DNA of 19,890 nt from CAZCFB01 sp964511535 (GCA_964511535.1 CAZEFW010000174.1:1-19890), one strand, 5' to 3'. Shown: positions 8,359 through 15,054, numbered from the stretch's first letter. The notes: generated from the sequence alone by a model not told the origin. Made by a program: numbers and translations.

Positions 8359-9419
8359 TGCGCGCCGCGGCGGTCCTGTGCTGTCTCGCGATGCTGGGCG
8401 GCTGCGGGGACCCCGAGCCGGACACACCGCAGCGGCGATACCGGCTGGGGCTGTACGCGGGCGAGCTGTCACCGCTGCCCACCGTGACCGCGGCCCTCGG
8501 CCGGATGAAGCAGCGCGGCTACTCCATCATGGTGGCCGTGCCCGCGGCGGGCTTCCCCTCGGCCGAGCTGCAGCGCTTGCTGCAGCAGGCGGCGCAGCAG
8601 GGGGTGGAGGTGCGCCTGTGGCCCCTGCTGGCCGAGGCTGACGGCTACTGGCCCAACGAGACCAACATCGCCACCTTCGCCGCCCAGGTGCGAAAGATCC
8701 TCGCCTGGCTAAAGGACAACAGCCTCGCCGCCGGCGCCATCATCTACGACATGGAGCCGGCCATCGCTTACAGCAGGGCGCTGGAGAAGGGCTTCGAGCA
8801 GGGGCTGTCGAGCACCATCGAGCTGATGAAGAAGCACCTCGACAGCGCGGCGCACGCCAAGGCCCGGGCCGCGCTGAAGCAGAGCATCCGCGAGGTGCAG
8901 GCCGCCGGGCTGAAGGCCCAGTGCGTCACCTTCCCCCAGGTGCTCGACGACCTGGCCGACGGCGACGGCGACCTGCAGGACGCCCTGGACATCCCGGTGC
9001 ACGGCCTGCCCTGGGACGAGGTCTCGTTCATGGTCTACCAGACCACCTACGCCAGCAGCGTGGGCAGCTGGATCGGCCCGGACCTGGTGCGGCGCTACGC
9101 GGCCGAGGCGCGCAAGCACTTCGGGCAGAGGGCCACCGTGGCCCTGGGGGTGGTGGGCAAGCACGGGGTGATGAGCGCGGGGGCGAAGCTGTACCCCGAC
9201 CCGGCCACCCTGGCCGCTGACATCGCGGCGGCCCTGTGGGAGAAGGTCGGCAGGGTGGAGATCTTTTCGCTGGACGGGGTGCTGGCCGAGGCGGCGCCCG
9301 ACGCATGGCTGGAGGCCGTGGACGACGTAACGCCGCGGCAGCCGGCCTCCAGCTCCCAGGCCGATCTGGTGATGCGCACCATGCGCGGCATGGACGCGCT
9401 GCTCGACGCGGGGAAGTGA
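8358..9419 (+). CDS. lipoprotein with probable TIM-barrel (glycosidase-like) domain
   Basis: The 353-residue product begins with a short lipoprotein signal ending LGGC (Cys16). The rest alternates strands and helices as in a TIM barrel: YRLGLYAGELSP, SIMVAVPAAGFP, VEVRLWPLL, GAIIYDMEPAIAY (D131 and E133 in strand-end position), AQCVTFPQVLDDL, VSFMVYQTTYASS, TVALGVVGKHG and VEIFSLDGVL. The D-x-E at a strand end recalls GH18-like catalytic acids, but I do not recognise a named family, so enzymatic activity is inference. The ATG shares its A with the TGA of the DUF2339-DUF3999 gene (TGATG), so the two are probably translationally coupled, suggesting a shared job at the envelope. No ORF follows on this strand before the REP element at 9471. 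Confidence 0.7.
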   Translation: MRAAAVLCCLAMLGGCGDPEPDTPQRRYRLGLYAGELSPLPTVTAALGRMKQRGYSIMVAVPAAGFPSAELQRLLQQAAQQGVEVRLWPLLAEADGYWPNETNIATFAAQVRKILAWLKDNSLAAGAIIYDMEPAIAYSRALEKGFEQGLSSTIELMKKHLDSAAHAKARAALKQSIREVQAAGLKAQCVTFPQVLDDLADGDGDLQDALDIPVHGLPWDEVSFMVYQTTYASSVGSWIGPDLVRRYAAEARKHFGQRATVALGVVGKHGVMSAGAKLYPDPATLAADIAAALWEKVGRVEIFSLDGVLAEAAPDAWLEAVDDVTPRQPASSSQADLVMRTMRGMDALLDAGK

Positions 9420-9470
9420 AGCCGGCGCGCGGCGAGCCGCTGCGTCCAGGTGCGGGGCAAGTTGCGACGA

Positions 9471-9493
9471 GTAGAGGCGGCGTCTCGCCGCTT
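9471..9493 (+). repeat. solitary REP-type palindrome with 5' GTAG
   Basis: GTAG at 9471-9474 is followed by AGGCGGCG, loop TCT and CGCCGCTT (9475-9493), an 8-bp stem with one G-T wobble. It matches the REP core in the arrays around the transposase at 18976-19761. It sits between the 3' ends of two convergent genes, the usual REP location, and could act as an mRNA end or transcription barrier. Confidence 0.75.
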
Positions 9494-9515
9494 CCCGAAG
9501 CCCGGGACGGCGCTG

Positions 9516-9956
9516 CTACTCGCTGACCACCAGGGGCAGGGCGGCCAGCAGGGAGCCGTCCTCGTCCGCCACCTGAACCGTCCAGGGGCCGGTGAGGCGC
9601 TCGGACAGGGTCAGGTAGGCCCAGGTGCGCCAGTGGGGCGAGCGGCCCACGTCCAGGGTGACAGTGTGGTAGGTCTTGCCGGCGCGGATCCAGCTCAGGG
9701 TCAACGCGCGCTGCTCGCCCTTGTTGAACAGCTCCAGGTAGGCGTAGATGCGTCGGCCGTCAGCCCTGGGGGCGAAGTCCGGCTCCACCGGCTTGCGATC
9801 CTTCACGGCCCTGGCGAAGACCAGCTTCGAGACCATGAAGGTGCCCTCGGCGGCCCCGCGCCAGGCGGGGGCGTCGCCCGCGAAGACCGCGCCGGGCAGG
9901 GCGGAAAGACACAGGGCGGTGGTCAGGCTGGTTACGAGGGTTCGGGTCCGGTTCAT
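9516..9956 (-). CDS. secreted DUF2914 protein (copy 1)
   Basis: The 146-residue protein has a Sec signal peptide (MNRTRTL then a hydrophobic core, probable cleavage after AVFA at about 26) and one DUF2914 domain, with RKPVEPDFAP near the start, WIRAGKTYHTVTLDVG in the middle and the hallmark WRTWAYLTL...GPWTVQVADEDG at the end. The family is small, beta-rich and of unknown biochemical role. The start at 9956 is fixed by AAAGGAGG 6 bases upstream (9963-9970) and by the signal peptide; the open frame extends further upstream to 10151 but without similarity. A sigma-54-type promoter lies about 40 bases upstream. A paralogue with the same promoter type lies at 14530-15054. It is convergent with the lipoprotein gene and divergent from the HAD gene. 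Confidence 0.85.
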   Translation of the reverse strand: MNRTRTLVTSLTTALCLSALPGAVFAGDAPAWRGAAEGTFMVSKLVFARAVKDRKPVEPDFAPRADGRRIYAYLELFNKGEQRALTLSWIRAGKTYHTVTLDVGRSPHWRTWAYLTLSERLTGPWTVQVADEDGSLLAALPLVVSE

Positions 9957-9995
9957 GGTCAGCCTCCTTTTTGGCTCTGGACGAGCCCACAGATG

Positions 9996-10011
9996 AGCAA
10001 GGGGCATGCCA
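9996..10011 (-). promoter_or_regulatory. sigma-54-type (-24/-12) promoter for DUF2914 copy 1
   Basis: The minus strand reads TGGCATGCCCCTTGCT, matching the RpoN consensus TGGCAC-N5-TTGCA/T, with GG and GC separated by exactly 10 bases. Transcription would start near 9985, giving a leader of about 30 bases that includes the strong AAAGGAGG site. An almost identical sequence precedes the paralogue at 14530-15054. Confidence 0.75.
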
Positions 10012-10082
10012 TGACCGCTGCTCGCTGCAACCGCTCGGGTTTGAAGGCGTTTCGCCACGACCATGTCATTCCGTGGAAGAAA

Positions 10083-10099
10083 CCACACGCCGGGTGTGG
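10083..10099. promoter_or_regulatory. dyad upstream of the sigma-54-type promoter, possible activator site
   Basis: CCACAC and GTGTGG (10083-10088, 10094-10099) form a perfect 6-bp inverted repeat with a 5-base spacer, about 100 bases upstream of the predicted start near 9985. That is the usual distance for an enhancer-binding-protein site. No matching dyad was found at the equivalent place before copy 2, so the assignment is weak. Confidence 0.25.
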
Positions 10100-10132
10100 C
10101 ACCACAGGCCACCGATCCATTACCCTGCGGCC

Positions 10133-10978
10133 ATGGAACGAGACGCGCCACGCACCGTCAGCATGCCCTGGCTCATCGCGCAGCACGAGGTGCTGCTGCT
10201 GGACGCCTACGGGGTGTTGATCCATCACACCGGCCCGCTGGCCGGGGCCGCGGAGCTGCTGGATAATCTGAACCGCACGGGCAAGCCGTACTACATCCTG
10301 ACCAACGACGCGGCGCGCCTGCCCGCCACCACCGCGGCCAAGCTGCAGGGCATGGGCATCGCCGTGCCGGCCGAGCGGATCATCTCCTCGGGCACGCTGC
10401 TGCCCGAGTACTTCGCCGGCGAGGGGCTGACCGGCGCGCGCTGCGCTGTCATGGGCACGCCCGACAGCGTCGAGCTGGTACGTCAGGCCGGCGCCGAGGT
10501 GGTGCCCCACGGCCAGGACGCGGCGGTGCTGGTGGTGTGCGACGAGATGGGCTTCGACTTCGTGCAGGTCATGGATGACACCCTGACCATGCTCTTTGGC
10601 CGGCTCGACCGCGGGGACCCGGTGCGGCTGGTGCTGCCCAACCCGGACCTGGTCTACCCCAAGACCGAAAGCGGCTACGGCATCACCGCGGGCAGCATCG
10701 CGCTGCTGCTGGAGGGCGCGCTGGCCCAGCGATACCCGCAGCAGCCGGAGCTGCGCTTCGTGCGGCTGGGCAAGCCGAACCTGCCGATCTACGCGGCGGC
10801 GGAGGCGCGCGCGGGGACGCGGGACATGGTCATGGTGGGCGACCAGCCGGGGACCGACATCCTGGGCGCCAACCGCTACGGCATCCCGTCGGCCCTGGTG
10901 CCCACCGGGCTGTCAGGGCACGGGGCGCCGGACGCGGACCTGCGCCCCACCTACCTGCTGCCCTCGCTGGAGGTCTGA
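10133..10978 (+). CDS. HAD-superfamily subclass IIA hydrolase
   Basis: The 281-residue protein has the NagD/PGP-like HAD layout. Motif I is LLLDAYGVL (nucleophile D24), motif II ILTND (T57), then a cap domain over the middle third, Lys214 in RLGKPNLPIY as motif III, and MVGDQPGTDILGA (D237, D242) as motif IV. Position +2 of motif I, normally Asp and the general acid/base in phosphatases, is Tyr26, as in the IIA subgroup with D-x-W/Y-G-V. Phosphatase activity on a small phosphate ester is plausible but not certain. No ribosome site is visible before ATG 10133; ATG 10163 (MPWLIAQHEV) is an alternative start. The DUF434 gene begins 4 bases after the stop, implying one transcript. Confidence 0.85.
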   Translation: MERDAPRTVSMPWLIAQHEVLLLDAYGVLIHHTGPLAGAAELLDNLNRTGKPYYILTNDAARLPATTAAKLQGMGIAVPAERIISSGTLLPEYFAGEGLTGARCAVMGTPDSVELVRQAGAEVVPHGQDAAVLVVCDEMGFDFVQVMDDTLTMLFGRLDRGDPVRLVLPNPDLVYPKTESGYGITAGSIALLLEGALAQRYPQQPELRFVRLGKPNLPIYAAAEARAGTRDMVMVGDQPGTDILGANRYGIPSALVPTGLSGHGAPDADLRPTYLLPSLEV

Positions 10979-10982
10979 GCCG

Positions 10983-11714
10983 GTGCCTGGCCGCAAGCCG
11001 CGACACCGCGGGCCCCACCCCGGCGACCGGGAGATCTTCGCGCCCGGGCAGCTGGAGGCGCTGGCCACGGCGGCCTCCGAGCTGAGCTGGCTGCTGAGCC
11101 GGGGCTACAACGCGCGCTCGGCGCTCAAGCTGGTGGGCGACCGGCACGCGCTGACCGCGCGGCAGCGCAAGGCGGTGGGGCGCTGCGCCTGCGGTGAGCC
11201 GCAGCTCCGGCAGCGGCTGTCGAGGCAGGTGGGCGCGCAGGAGCTGGCGGGCGCGCAGGTGCAGATCGACGGGTTCAACGTGATCATCGTGCTGGAGAGC
11301 GCCCTGTCGGGCGGCCTGGTGCTGGTGGGCAGAGACGGCTGCTGCCGCGACATGGCCTCCATCCATGGATCCTACCGGCGGGTGGACGAGACCCTGGCCG
11401 CGGTGGACCTCGTGGGCCGGACGCTGGCCGAGCTCGGGGCAGCGAGCGCGCGGATCCTGCTGGACCGTCCGGTGAGCAACAGCGGGCGGCTGCGCGCCTG
11501 GCTGCTGGAGGCCGCCGCCGGGCAGGGCTGGGACTGGGAGGTTGAGCTGGTCAACAACCCCGACCGGGACCTGGCGGCCAGCGGCGGCCTGGTGGCCAGC
11601 GGCGACGGCTGGGTGCTGGACAACAGCGCCCGCTGGTTCGACCTGACCGGCCACATCATCCGCGAGCACATCCCCGACGCCTGGCTCGTTAAAATGTCAT
11701 ATAGGGGGGTCTGA
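10983..11714 (+). CDS. DUF434/DUF5616 protein with repeat-derived C-terminus
   Basis: The 243-residue product has an N-terminal DUF434 region (about 22-70, with LSRGYNARSALKLVGDRH and LTARQRKAVGRCAC) and a C-terminal DUF5616 region (about 92-235, with QIDGFNVIIVLESALSGG and GRDGCCRDMASIHGSYRRV). The family is found in archaea and scattered bacteria, and its function is unknown. The GTG start has GGAGG 9 bases upstream, overlapping the end of the HAD gene, so the two are probably co-transcribed. The last seven codons (KMSYRGV) and the stop are supplied by a 43-bp palindromic repeat beginning at 11691, which appears to have replaced or displaced the original end. The core domain looks intact. 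It is convergent with the DsrE-like gene. Confidence 0.8.
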   Translation: MPGRKPRHRGPHPGDREIFAPGQLEALATAASELSWLLSRGYNARSALKLVGDRHALTARQRKAVGRCACGEPQLRQRLSRQVGAQELAGAQVQIDGFNVIIVLESALSGGLVLVGRDGCCRDMASIHGSYRRVDETLAAVDLVGRTLAELGAASARILLDRPVSNSGRLRAWLLEAAAGQGWDWEVELVNNPDRDLAASGGLVASGDGWVLDNSARWFDLTGHIIREHIPDAWLVKMSYRGV

Positions 11715-11733
11715 CCCCACCACTTGACATTTT
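11691..11733. repeat. 43-bp palindromic repeat, copy 1
   Basis: Outer arms AAAATGTCA and TGACATTTT (extendable by TT/AA on the flanks, 11689-11735) enclose an inner palindrome GGGGTC-T-GACCCC. It overlaps the 3' end of the DUF434/DUF5616 gene. With copy 2 it fills the gap between convergent genes and could work as a bidirectional terminator. Confidence 0.9.
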
Positions 11734-11770
11734 AATCGGCGCCAAATCGCCGGGCTTCTGGAGACTGGAT

Positions 11771-11813
11771 AAAATGTCATATAGGGGGGTCTGACCCCGC
11801 CACTTGACATTTT
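11771..11813. repeat. 43-bp palindromic repeat, copy 2
   Basis: It is identical to copy 1 except for one base (G instead of A after the inner GACCCC), in the same orientation and exactly 80 bases downstream. It ends 10 bases before the stop of the DsrE-like gene. The two-level palindrome and near identity suggest a recently mobile or dispersed element. Confidence 0.9.
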
Positions 11814-11822
11814 GTTTGCGGG

Positions 11823-12185
11823 TCAGAAGGTGAGGACTTTGTCTGCTTCCAGGGTGGCCTGGGCCAGGTCGCCGAGCCTGGTGATCAGCACCCCCTCCAT
11901 CAGATCTTTCTGCTCGAGGCCGCGGGCGGCGCAGCAGGTGCGGCAGGCCATCACCATGCCCTTGCGCAGCACCGGCCGCAGCATGCGTTCGATGTTGTAG
12001 TAGCCGTTGGGCGTGGTCTGGCCGGTCTTGGCGCAGAGCACCGCGTCGTTGGTGAGATACACGGTGAGGTCGAGCTCCGGCTCCAGCTTCAGCAGCGCCC
12101 CGGCCAGGCGCAAGCCCTGGTAGCTGCGCTCGTTTCCGTAGGGTGCCTCGTTGAGGATGATGAGGATCTGTTCTTCCTGGGCCAT
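11823..12185 (-). CDS. DsrE/DsrF-like sulfur-relay family protein
   Basis: The 120-residue cytoplasmic protein fits the DsrE fold: ILIILNEAPYGNERSYQGLRLAGALL is the typical first strand and helix, LDLTVYLTNDAVLCAK the second, and VMACRTCCAARGL the Cys-containing loop (C81, C84, C85; C51 also present). Members carry persulfide or act in sulfur transfer, while others have no known substrate. The start has AAGAGGT overlapping the stop of the thioredoxin-TPR gene, which ends 2 bases before this ATG, so it is translationally coupled and last in its operon. Its downstream flank holds the paired 43-bp palindromes. Assignment to the family is firm; the reaction is not known. Confidence 0.85.
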   Translation of the reverse strand: MAQEEQILIILNEAPYGNERSYQGLRLAGALLKLEPELDLTVYLTNDAVLCAKTGQTTPNGYYNIERMLRPVLRKGMVMACRTCCAARGLEQKDLMEGVLITRLGDLAQATLEADKVLTF

Positions 12186-12187
12186 GG

Positions 12188-13243
12188 TTACCTCTTGATG
12201 CGGGTGTTGCGGGTGAGAGTTGTGCGGTAGCGCTCAAGGGCGCGTCTGTGTGCCGCGTCGTCGGGGCTCAGCTCGGTGGCCTTGCCCATGGCGGCGATGG
12301 CCTGCGCCATGCGCCCCTGCGCTGCCAGGGCTCGGCCCAGCAGGGCCCAGGCGTCTGCAGCGTCTGGCGCCAGGCGGGACGCGCGCCGAGCGTGCCCCTC
12401 CGCGGCGCGTGGCGCCGAGGCGCGGTGCATGCAAAACCAGGCAGCGTCCTGCTCCCGGCGTGCGTCTCCTGCGGCCCATGCCCGGACGAGGCTCAGCGCT
12501 CGCGCGGTCTTGCCCAGGCCCACCAGCGCCCGGGCCAGGGCGATGGCCGCCCGCTCCGCGGTGGGGCTGCCGCCGTGCTTTTTTCGTAGCGCCGTCAGCG
12601 TGTCCCGGGCGGCGGCGTGATCGCGCAGGCTGAGCAGCTCGAGCAGCTCACCACGAAGCAGCAGCGCCCTGGCCGCGCGCTCGCCCCCCGCCTGCACCAG
12701 GGGCTGCAGGTGACCCAGCGCCAGCGCGCGCTCGCCGCGCAGGGCCCACTGCCGCCCCAGCTCGAGCCGCAGGTCCGGATCATCCTCGCCCCCTGCCGCG
12801 AGGGTCGCGGCGAACATGGCCTCGCGCTGCTCCAGAACCACCTGGCCGTGGACCGCGGCCGCCAGCGCCGCCCGCAGCTCTGTGGCGGAAAGGTGGCCGG
12901 TCACCCGCCCCAGCTCCCGGGCCCCGGCGTCCAGCACCAGCAACGTCGGGAAGCGCACCACGTTGAACCGCCGCGCCACGTCGACACCCTCGCCCTGCTC
13001 GGCGTCGTAAGCCAACCGATGAAACCCGCCCAGAAAGCGCACCAGCTCCGGCTGCGCCAGCGCGGCCTCTTGCTGGCGGCATTCGGCGCACCACTGCACG
13101 CCGATGCGGAGCACCAGCCGTTGCTTCTTGGGGGCGGCCTTCTTCAGGGCCGCGGCGAGGGGGGGAGAGGTCTGCCAGATGGAGCCGGCACGAGCTTCGG
13201 CCGCCAAGGCGGCAACGACCAACAGCGGGATCAACAGACGCAC
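12188..13243 (-). CDS. exported thioredoxin-like protein with TPR domain
   Basis: The 351-residue protein has a Sec signal peptide (MRLLIPLLVVAALAAEARAG), a thioredoxin-fold domain (about 25-130) with WCAEC (C52, C55) and the cis-Pro segment RFPTLLVLD (P99), then a helical TPR-like solenoid from about 145 to 345, including a clear last repeat (DAWALLGRALAAQGRMAQAIAAMGKATELSPDD). WCxxC implies disulfide reduction, oxidation or partner trapping in the periplasm, and the TPRs probably bind a client. The start is GTG; no good ribosome site precedes it, but the signal peptide fits exactly. It lies 22 bases after the PilZ gene and 2 bases before the DsrE-like gene. Confidence 0.85.
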   Translation of the reverse strand: MRLLIPLLVVAALAAEARAGSIWQTSPPLAAALKKAAPKKQRLVLRIGVQWCAECRQQEAALAQPELVRFLGGFHRLAYDAEQGEGVDVARRFNVVRFPTLLVLDAGARELGRVTGHLSATELRAALAAAVHGQVVLEQREAMFAATLAAGGEDDPDLRLELGRQWALRGERALALGHLQPLVQAGGERAARALLLRGELLELLSLRDHAAARDTLTALRKKHGGSPTAERAAIALARALVGLGKTARALSLVRAWAAGDARREQDAAWFCMHRASAPRAAEGHARRASRLAPDAADAWALLGRALAAQGRMAQAIAAMGKATELSPDDAAHRRALERYRTTLTRNTRIKR

Positions 13244-13265
13244 AGAGGTACCATGCGCCGGCGTA

Positions 13266-13586
13266 TCAAAATTGCAAGCTCAACTCCTTCAGCGCCCGGC
13301 CGGTCTCCCGCGGCACGTCGGAGAACGCCACCCCGCAGCGGCGTTTCCCGCGCCACACCACCACGCCCCGCACCAGGTGCAGGCGCTGGGAGATCCCCTG
13401 CTCGCCGGGCAGCGGCACGAACACGGTCACCGGACGCTTGAGCCCCGGCGGCAGGTCCGTGTTTAGGCTCAACCCCTCGGCGCTGATATCGGTCACGGTG
13501 CCCCTGTCTCGGCGTTTTCCCGCGCTCCACTGCCCCTGGAGGCGGGTGGTCATCCTGCGGCACCGGCGGCGGTTGCCCTCGCTCAT
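13266..13586 (-). CDS. PilZ-domain protein, putative c-di-GMP receptor
   Basis: The 106-residue single-domain protein carries both parts of the c-di-GMP site: an Arg-rich RxxxR near the N-terminus (R7-R11, or R6-R10) and DISAEG (D33, S35, G38), which fits D/NxSxxG. VFVPLPGE and GVVVWRGKRRCGVAFSD are the later beta strands of the barrel. The ATG has AGGAG 7 bases upstream, and a candidate sigma-70 promoter lies just before. It is first of the PilZ / thioredoxin-TPR / DsrE run, so the downstream exported redox protein may be made together with a c-di-GMP sensor. Binding is predicted from motifs only. Confidence 0.88.
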   Translation of the reverse strand: MSEGNRRRCRRMTTRLQGQWSAGKRRDRGTVTDISAEGLSLNTDLPPGLKRPVTVFVPLPGEQGISQRLHLVRGVVVWRGKRRCGVAFSDVPRETGRALKELSLQF

Positions 13587-13615
13587 GAGTCTCTCCTACA
13601 ATGTAGTCAAATGTA

Positions 13616-13645
13616 ATTATAGGTGAGAAACTATCTTACCCGCAA
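13616..13645 (-). promoter_or_regulatory. candidate sigma-70 promoter of the PilZ operon
   Basis: On the minus strand TTGCGG (13645-13640) and a perfect TATAAT (13621-13616) are separated by 18 bases, in a locally AT-rich patch. The -35 box lies inside the end of the M23 peptidase gene. Between the -10 and the ribosome site TACATT occurs twice, 10 bases apart, a possible regulator-binding repeat. Confidence 0.55.
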
Positions 13646-14467
13646 GAAAGCGAGCATCAGCAGCACGAGCAGCAGCGGCAGCGGCTCCGGAGCCGCGGCT
13701 GGATCCTGCCCCAGGGCGCACCCCACGGGCAGCGTCGCCACCGGCGTCCCATCGCCGCCCAGCCCCGCTTCAACCCCCGCGTCGAGGATCTTTTCACCCT
13801 GGCAGCGGGTGCCGGGCATGCCGTTTTGACCCTGCTGCTGGGTCCAGTAGGAGGTGGGCTGGCTGAGGGGTCCTGCGTAGGGATCGAGCAGCTTTCCCTG
13901 GGCGTCCCTGACCTCGAAGTGCAGGTGAGGTCGCGCCGACCGGCCTGACGAACCCACATATCCCAGCAGGTCGCCGCACCGCACCTGCTGGCCCACCTTG
14001 ACCTTCACCGAGCCCTTCTTCAGGTGCGCGTAGCGGCTGAGCAACCCGTCCGCGTGGCGCACCGAGACAGTGTTGGACTTCATCGGGTGGCCATCGCAGG
14101 TCACCTTGAAGCCGGACGTCTCGTGGCACCGGTCGTAGTTGCCGTCCACCGCCTCGGTCACCACGCCCGCGGCGCCGGCCACCACCTGCACGTCGTGCTT
14201 GTCCATGGTGGAGAAGCTCCACTTGAGCAGGTAGTCGGTGCCGTCGTGGCCGTCGTAGCACCAGGGCAGCCCCTTGCCGGCGTAGTTGGTGCACAGGGTG
14301 TTGGTGCCGTCGGTCTTCTTGTCATGGTCCACGTGCACCACCGGGACCGACATGAACAGGTCCCCGTTGGGGTCCACCGCGGGCCAGCGGAAGCGGGTGG
14401 GGGCGGCCCCGGCCGCCCGGGGCAACAGCGTGGCGGCCAGCAGGGCCATGAGCAGCGCGTGGCGCAT
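13631..14467 (-). CDS. secreted M23-family metallopeptidase with MYXO-CTERM-like tail
   Basis: The 278-residue product has a signal peptide (MRHALLMALLAATLLPRAAGA), then a LytM/M23 domain with the zinc-binding HDGTD, YAHL before the second half, and the HLHFEV motif (HxH). M23 enzymes cut peptidoglycan or other peptides outside the cytoplasm. Several Cys residues (LCTN, PWCYD, DRCHE, VTCDG) suggest disulfides. The C-terminus (VGC, a Pro/Ala spacer, LPLLLVLLMLAFLRVR) resembles a MYXO-CTERM sorting tail: Cys, hydrophobic helix, terminal Arg. I chose ATG 14467 for the signal peptide; GTG 14503 lies inside a hairpin. No strong ribosome site is visible. It follows the DUF2914 copy-2 gene by 62 bases on the same strand and may share its transcript. 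Confidence 0.85.
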   Translation of the reverse strand: MRHALLMALLAATLLPRAAGAAPTRFRWPAVDPNGDLFMSVPVVHVDHDKKTDGTNTLCTNYAGKGLPWCYDGHDGTDYLLKWSFSTMDKHDVQVVAGAAGVVTEAVDGNYDRCHETSGFKVTCDGHPMKSNTVSVRHADGLLSRYAHLKKGSVKVKVGQQVRCGDLLGYVGSSGRSARPHLHFEVRDAQGKLLDPYAGPLSQPTSYWTQQQGQNGMPGTRCQGEKILDAGVEAGLGGDGTPVATLPVGCALGQDPAAAPEPLPLLLVLLMLAFLRVR

Positions 14468-14496
14468 GAACACATCATGACGCCCTGGCGGGGATT

Positions 14497-14523
14497 GGTC
14501 CACCGGCGCCAGGCCGGTGGACC
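14497..14523. terminator. strong hairpin between DUF2914 copy 2 and the M23 gene
   Basis: GGTCCACCGGC and GCCGGTGGACC form a perfect 11-bp stem with a 5-base loop, 6 bases after the DUF2914 stop on the minus strand. No T-run follows, so a classical intrinsic terminator is not shown; an attenuator or mRNA-stabilising structure is equally possible. Confidence 0.5.
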
Positions 14524-14529
14524 CGGGCG

Positions 14530-15054
14530 TTACTCCGCGGTGGCTGCGGGAGCCAGGCGGGCAACGGTCATGTCGGTCCGCGGCTTTTCAGGCTCCAGCA
14601 CCAAAAACGGCATGGCGGCGAGCAGGGTGCCCTCCTCGTCGCGCACCTCCACGGTCCAGGGGCCGAGCTTGGCCTCGTCCAGAGTCAGGTAGGCCCAGGT
14701 GCGCCACTGAGCAGAGCGGCCCACGTTGAGGTAGAAGTGGTGGAAGTTTTTACCGGCCAGCTTCCAGGTGATCTTCACCTGCTGCGCCTCGCCCTTGTTC
14801 AGCAGCTTGAGGTGGGCGTAGATGCGCTCACCGTCGGCGCGAGGCGCGAAGTCCACGCCCTGGGGTTCACGGTCCTGGACGTCGCGGCACATGAGCAGGC
14901 TGGTCACCGCAAGCGTCCCCTCCTCGGCGTCGCCCCATGATGGTGTGCTCTGGGCCAGGGCGGGCGCGGCGAGGCACAGTGCGGCGCACAGGGGCATGAC
15001 GCGCATTGCGGCGCCGCTGATCAGGGTGGAATGGATCTTGGTCTTTTTCTTCAT
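14530..15054 (-). CDS. secreted DUF2914 protein (copy 2)
   Basis: The 174-residue protein is a paralogue of the one at 9516-9956. Both share REP(Q/V) shortly after the signal peptide, FAPRADG-RIYA, a conserved LLNKGE or LFNKGE, and the WRTWAYLTL...GPWTV-V-DE(D/E)G block. The signal peptide has a long basic start (MKKKTKIH) and probably ends at APALA (about 34). A 20-residue tail extends past the domain. The start at 15054 is set by AGGAGGAG 4 bases upstream. A sigma-54-type promoter lies 30 bases before the start codon. The M23 peptidase follows on the same strand past a strong hairpin. The biochemical role is unknown; likely periplasmic or surface. Confidence 0.85.
   Translation of the reverse strand: MKKKTKIHSTLISGAAMRVMPLCAALCLAAPALAQSTPSWGDAEEGTLAVTSLLMCRDVQDREPQGVDFAPRADGERIYAHLKLLNKGEAQQVKITWKLAGKNFHHFYLNVGRSAQWRTWAYLTLDEAKLGPWTVEVRDEEGTLLAAMPFLVLEPEKPRTDMTVARLAPAATAE

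Noticed and set aside
14468..14503. GTG 14503 as the M23 start.
   Set aside because: It lies in the 11-bp hairpin, has no ribosome site, and would put charged residues before an otherwise standard signal peptide at 14467.
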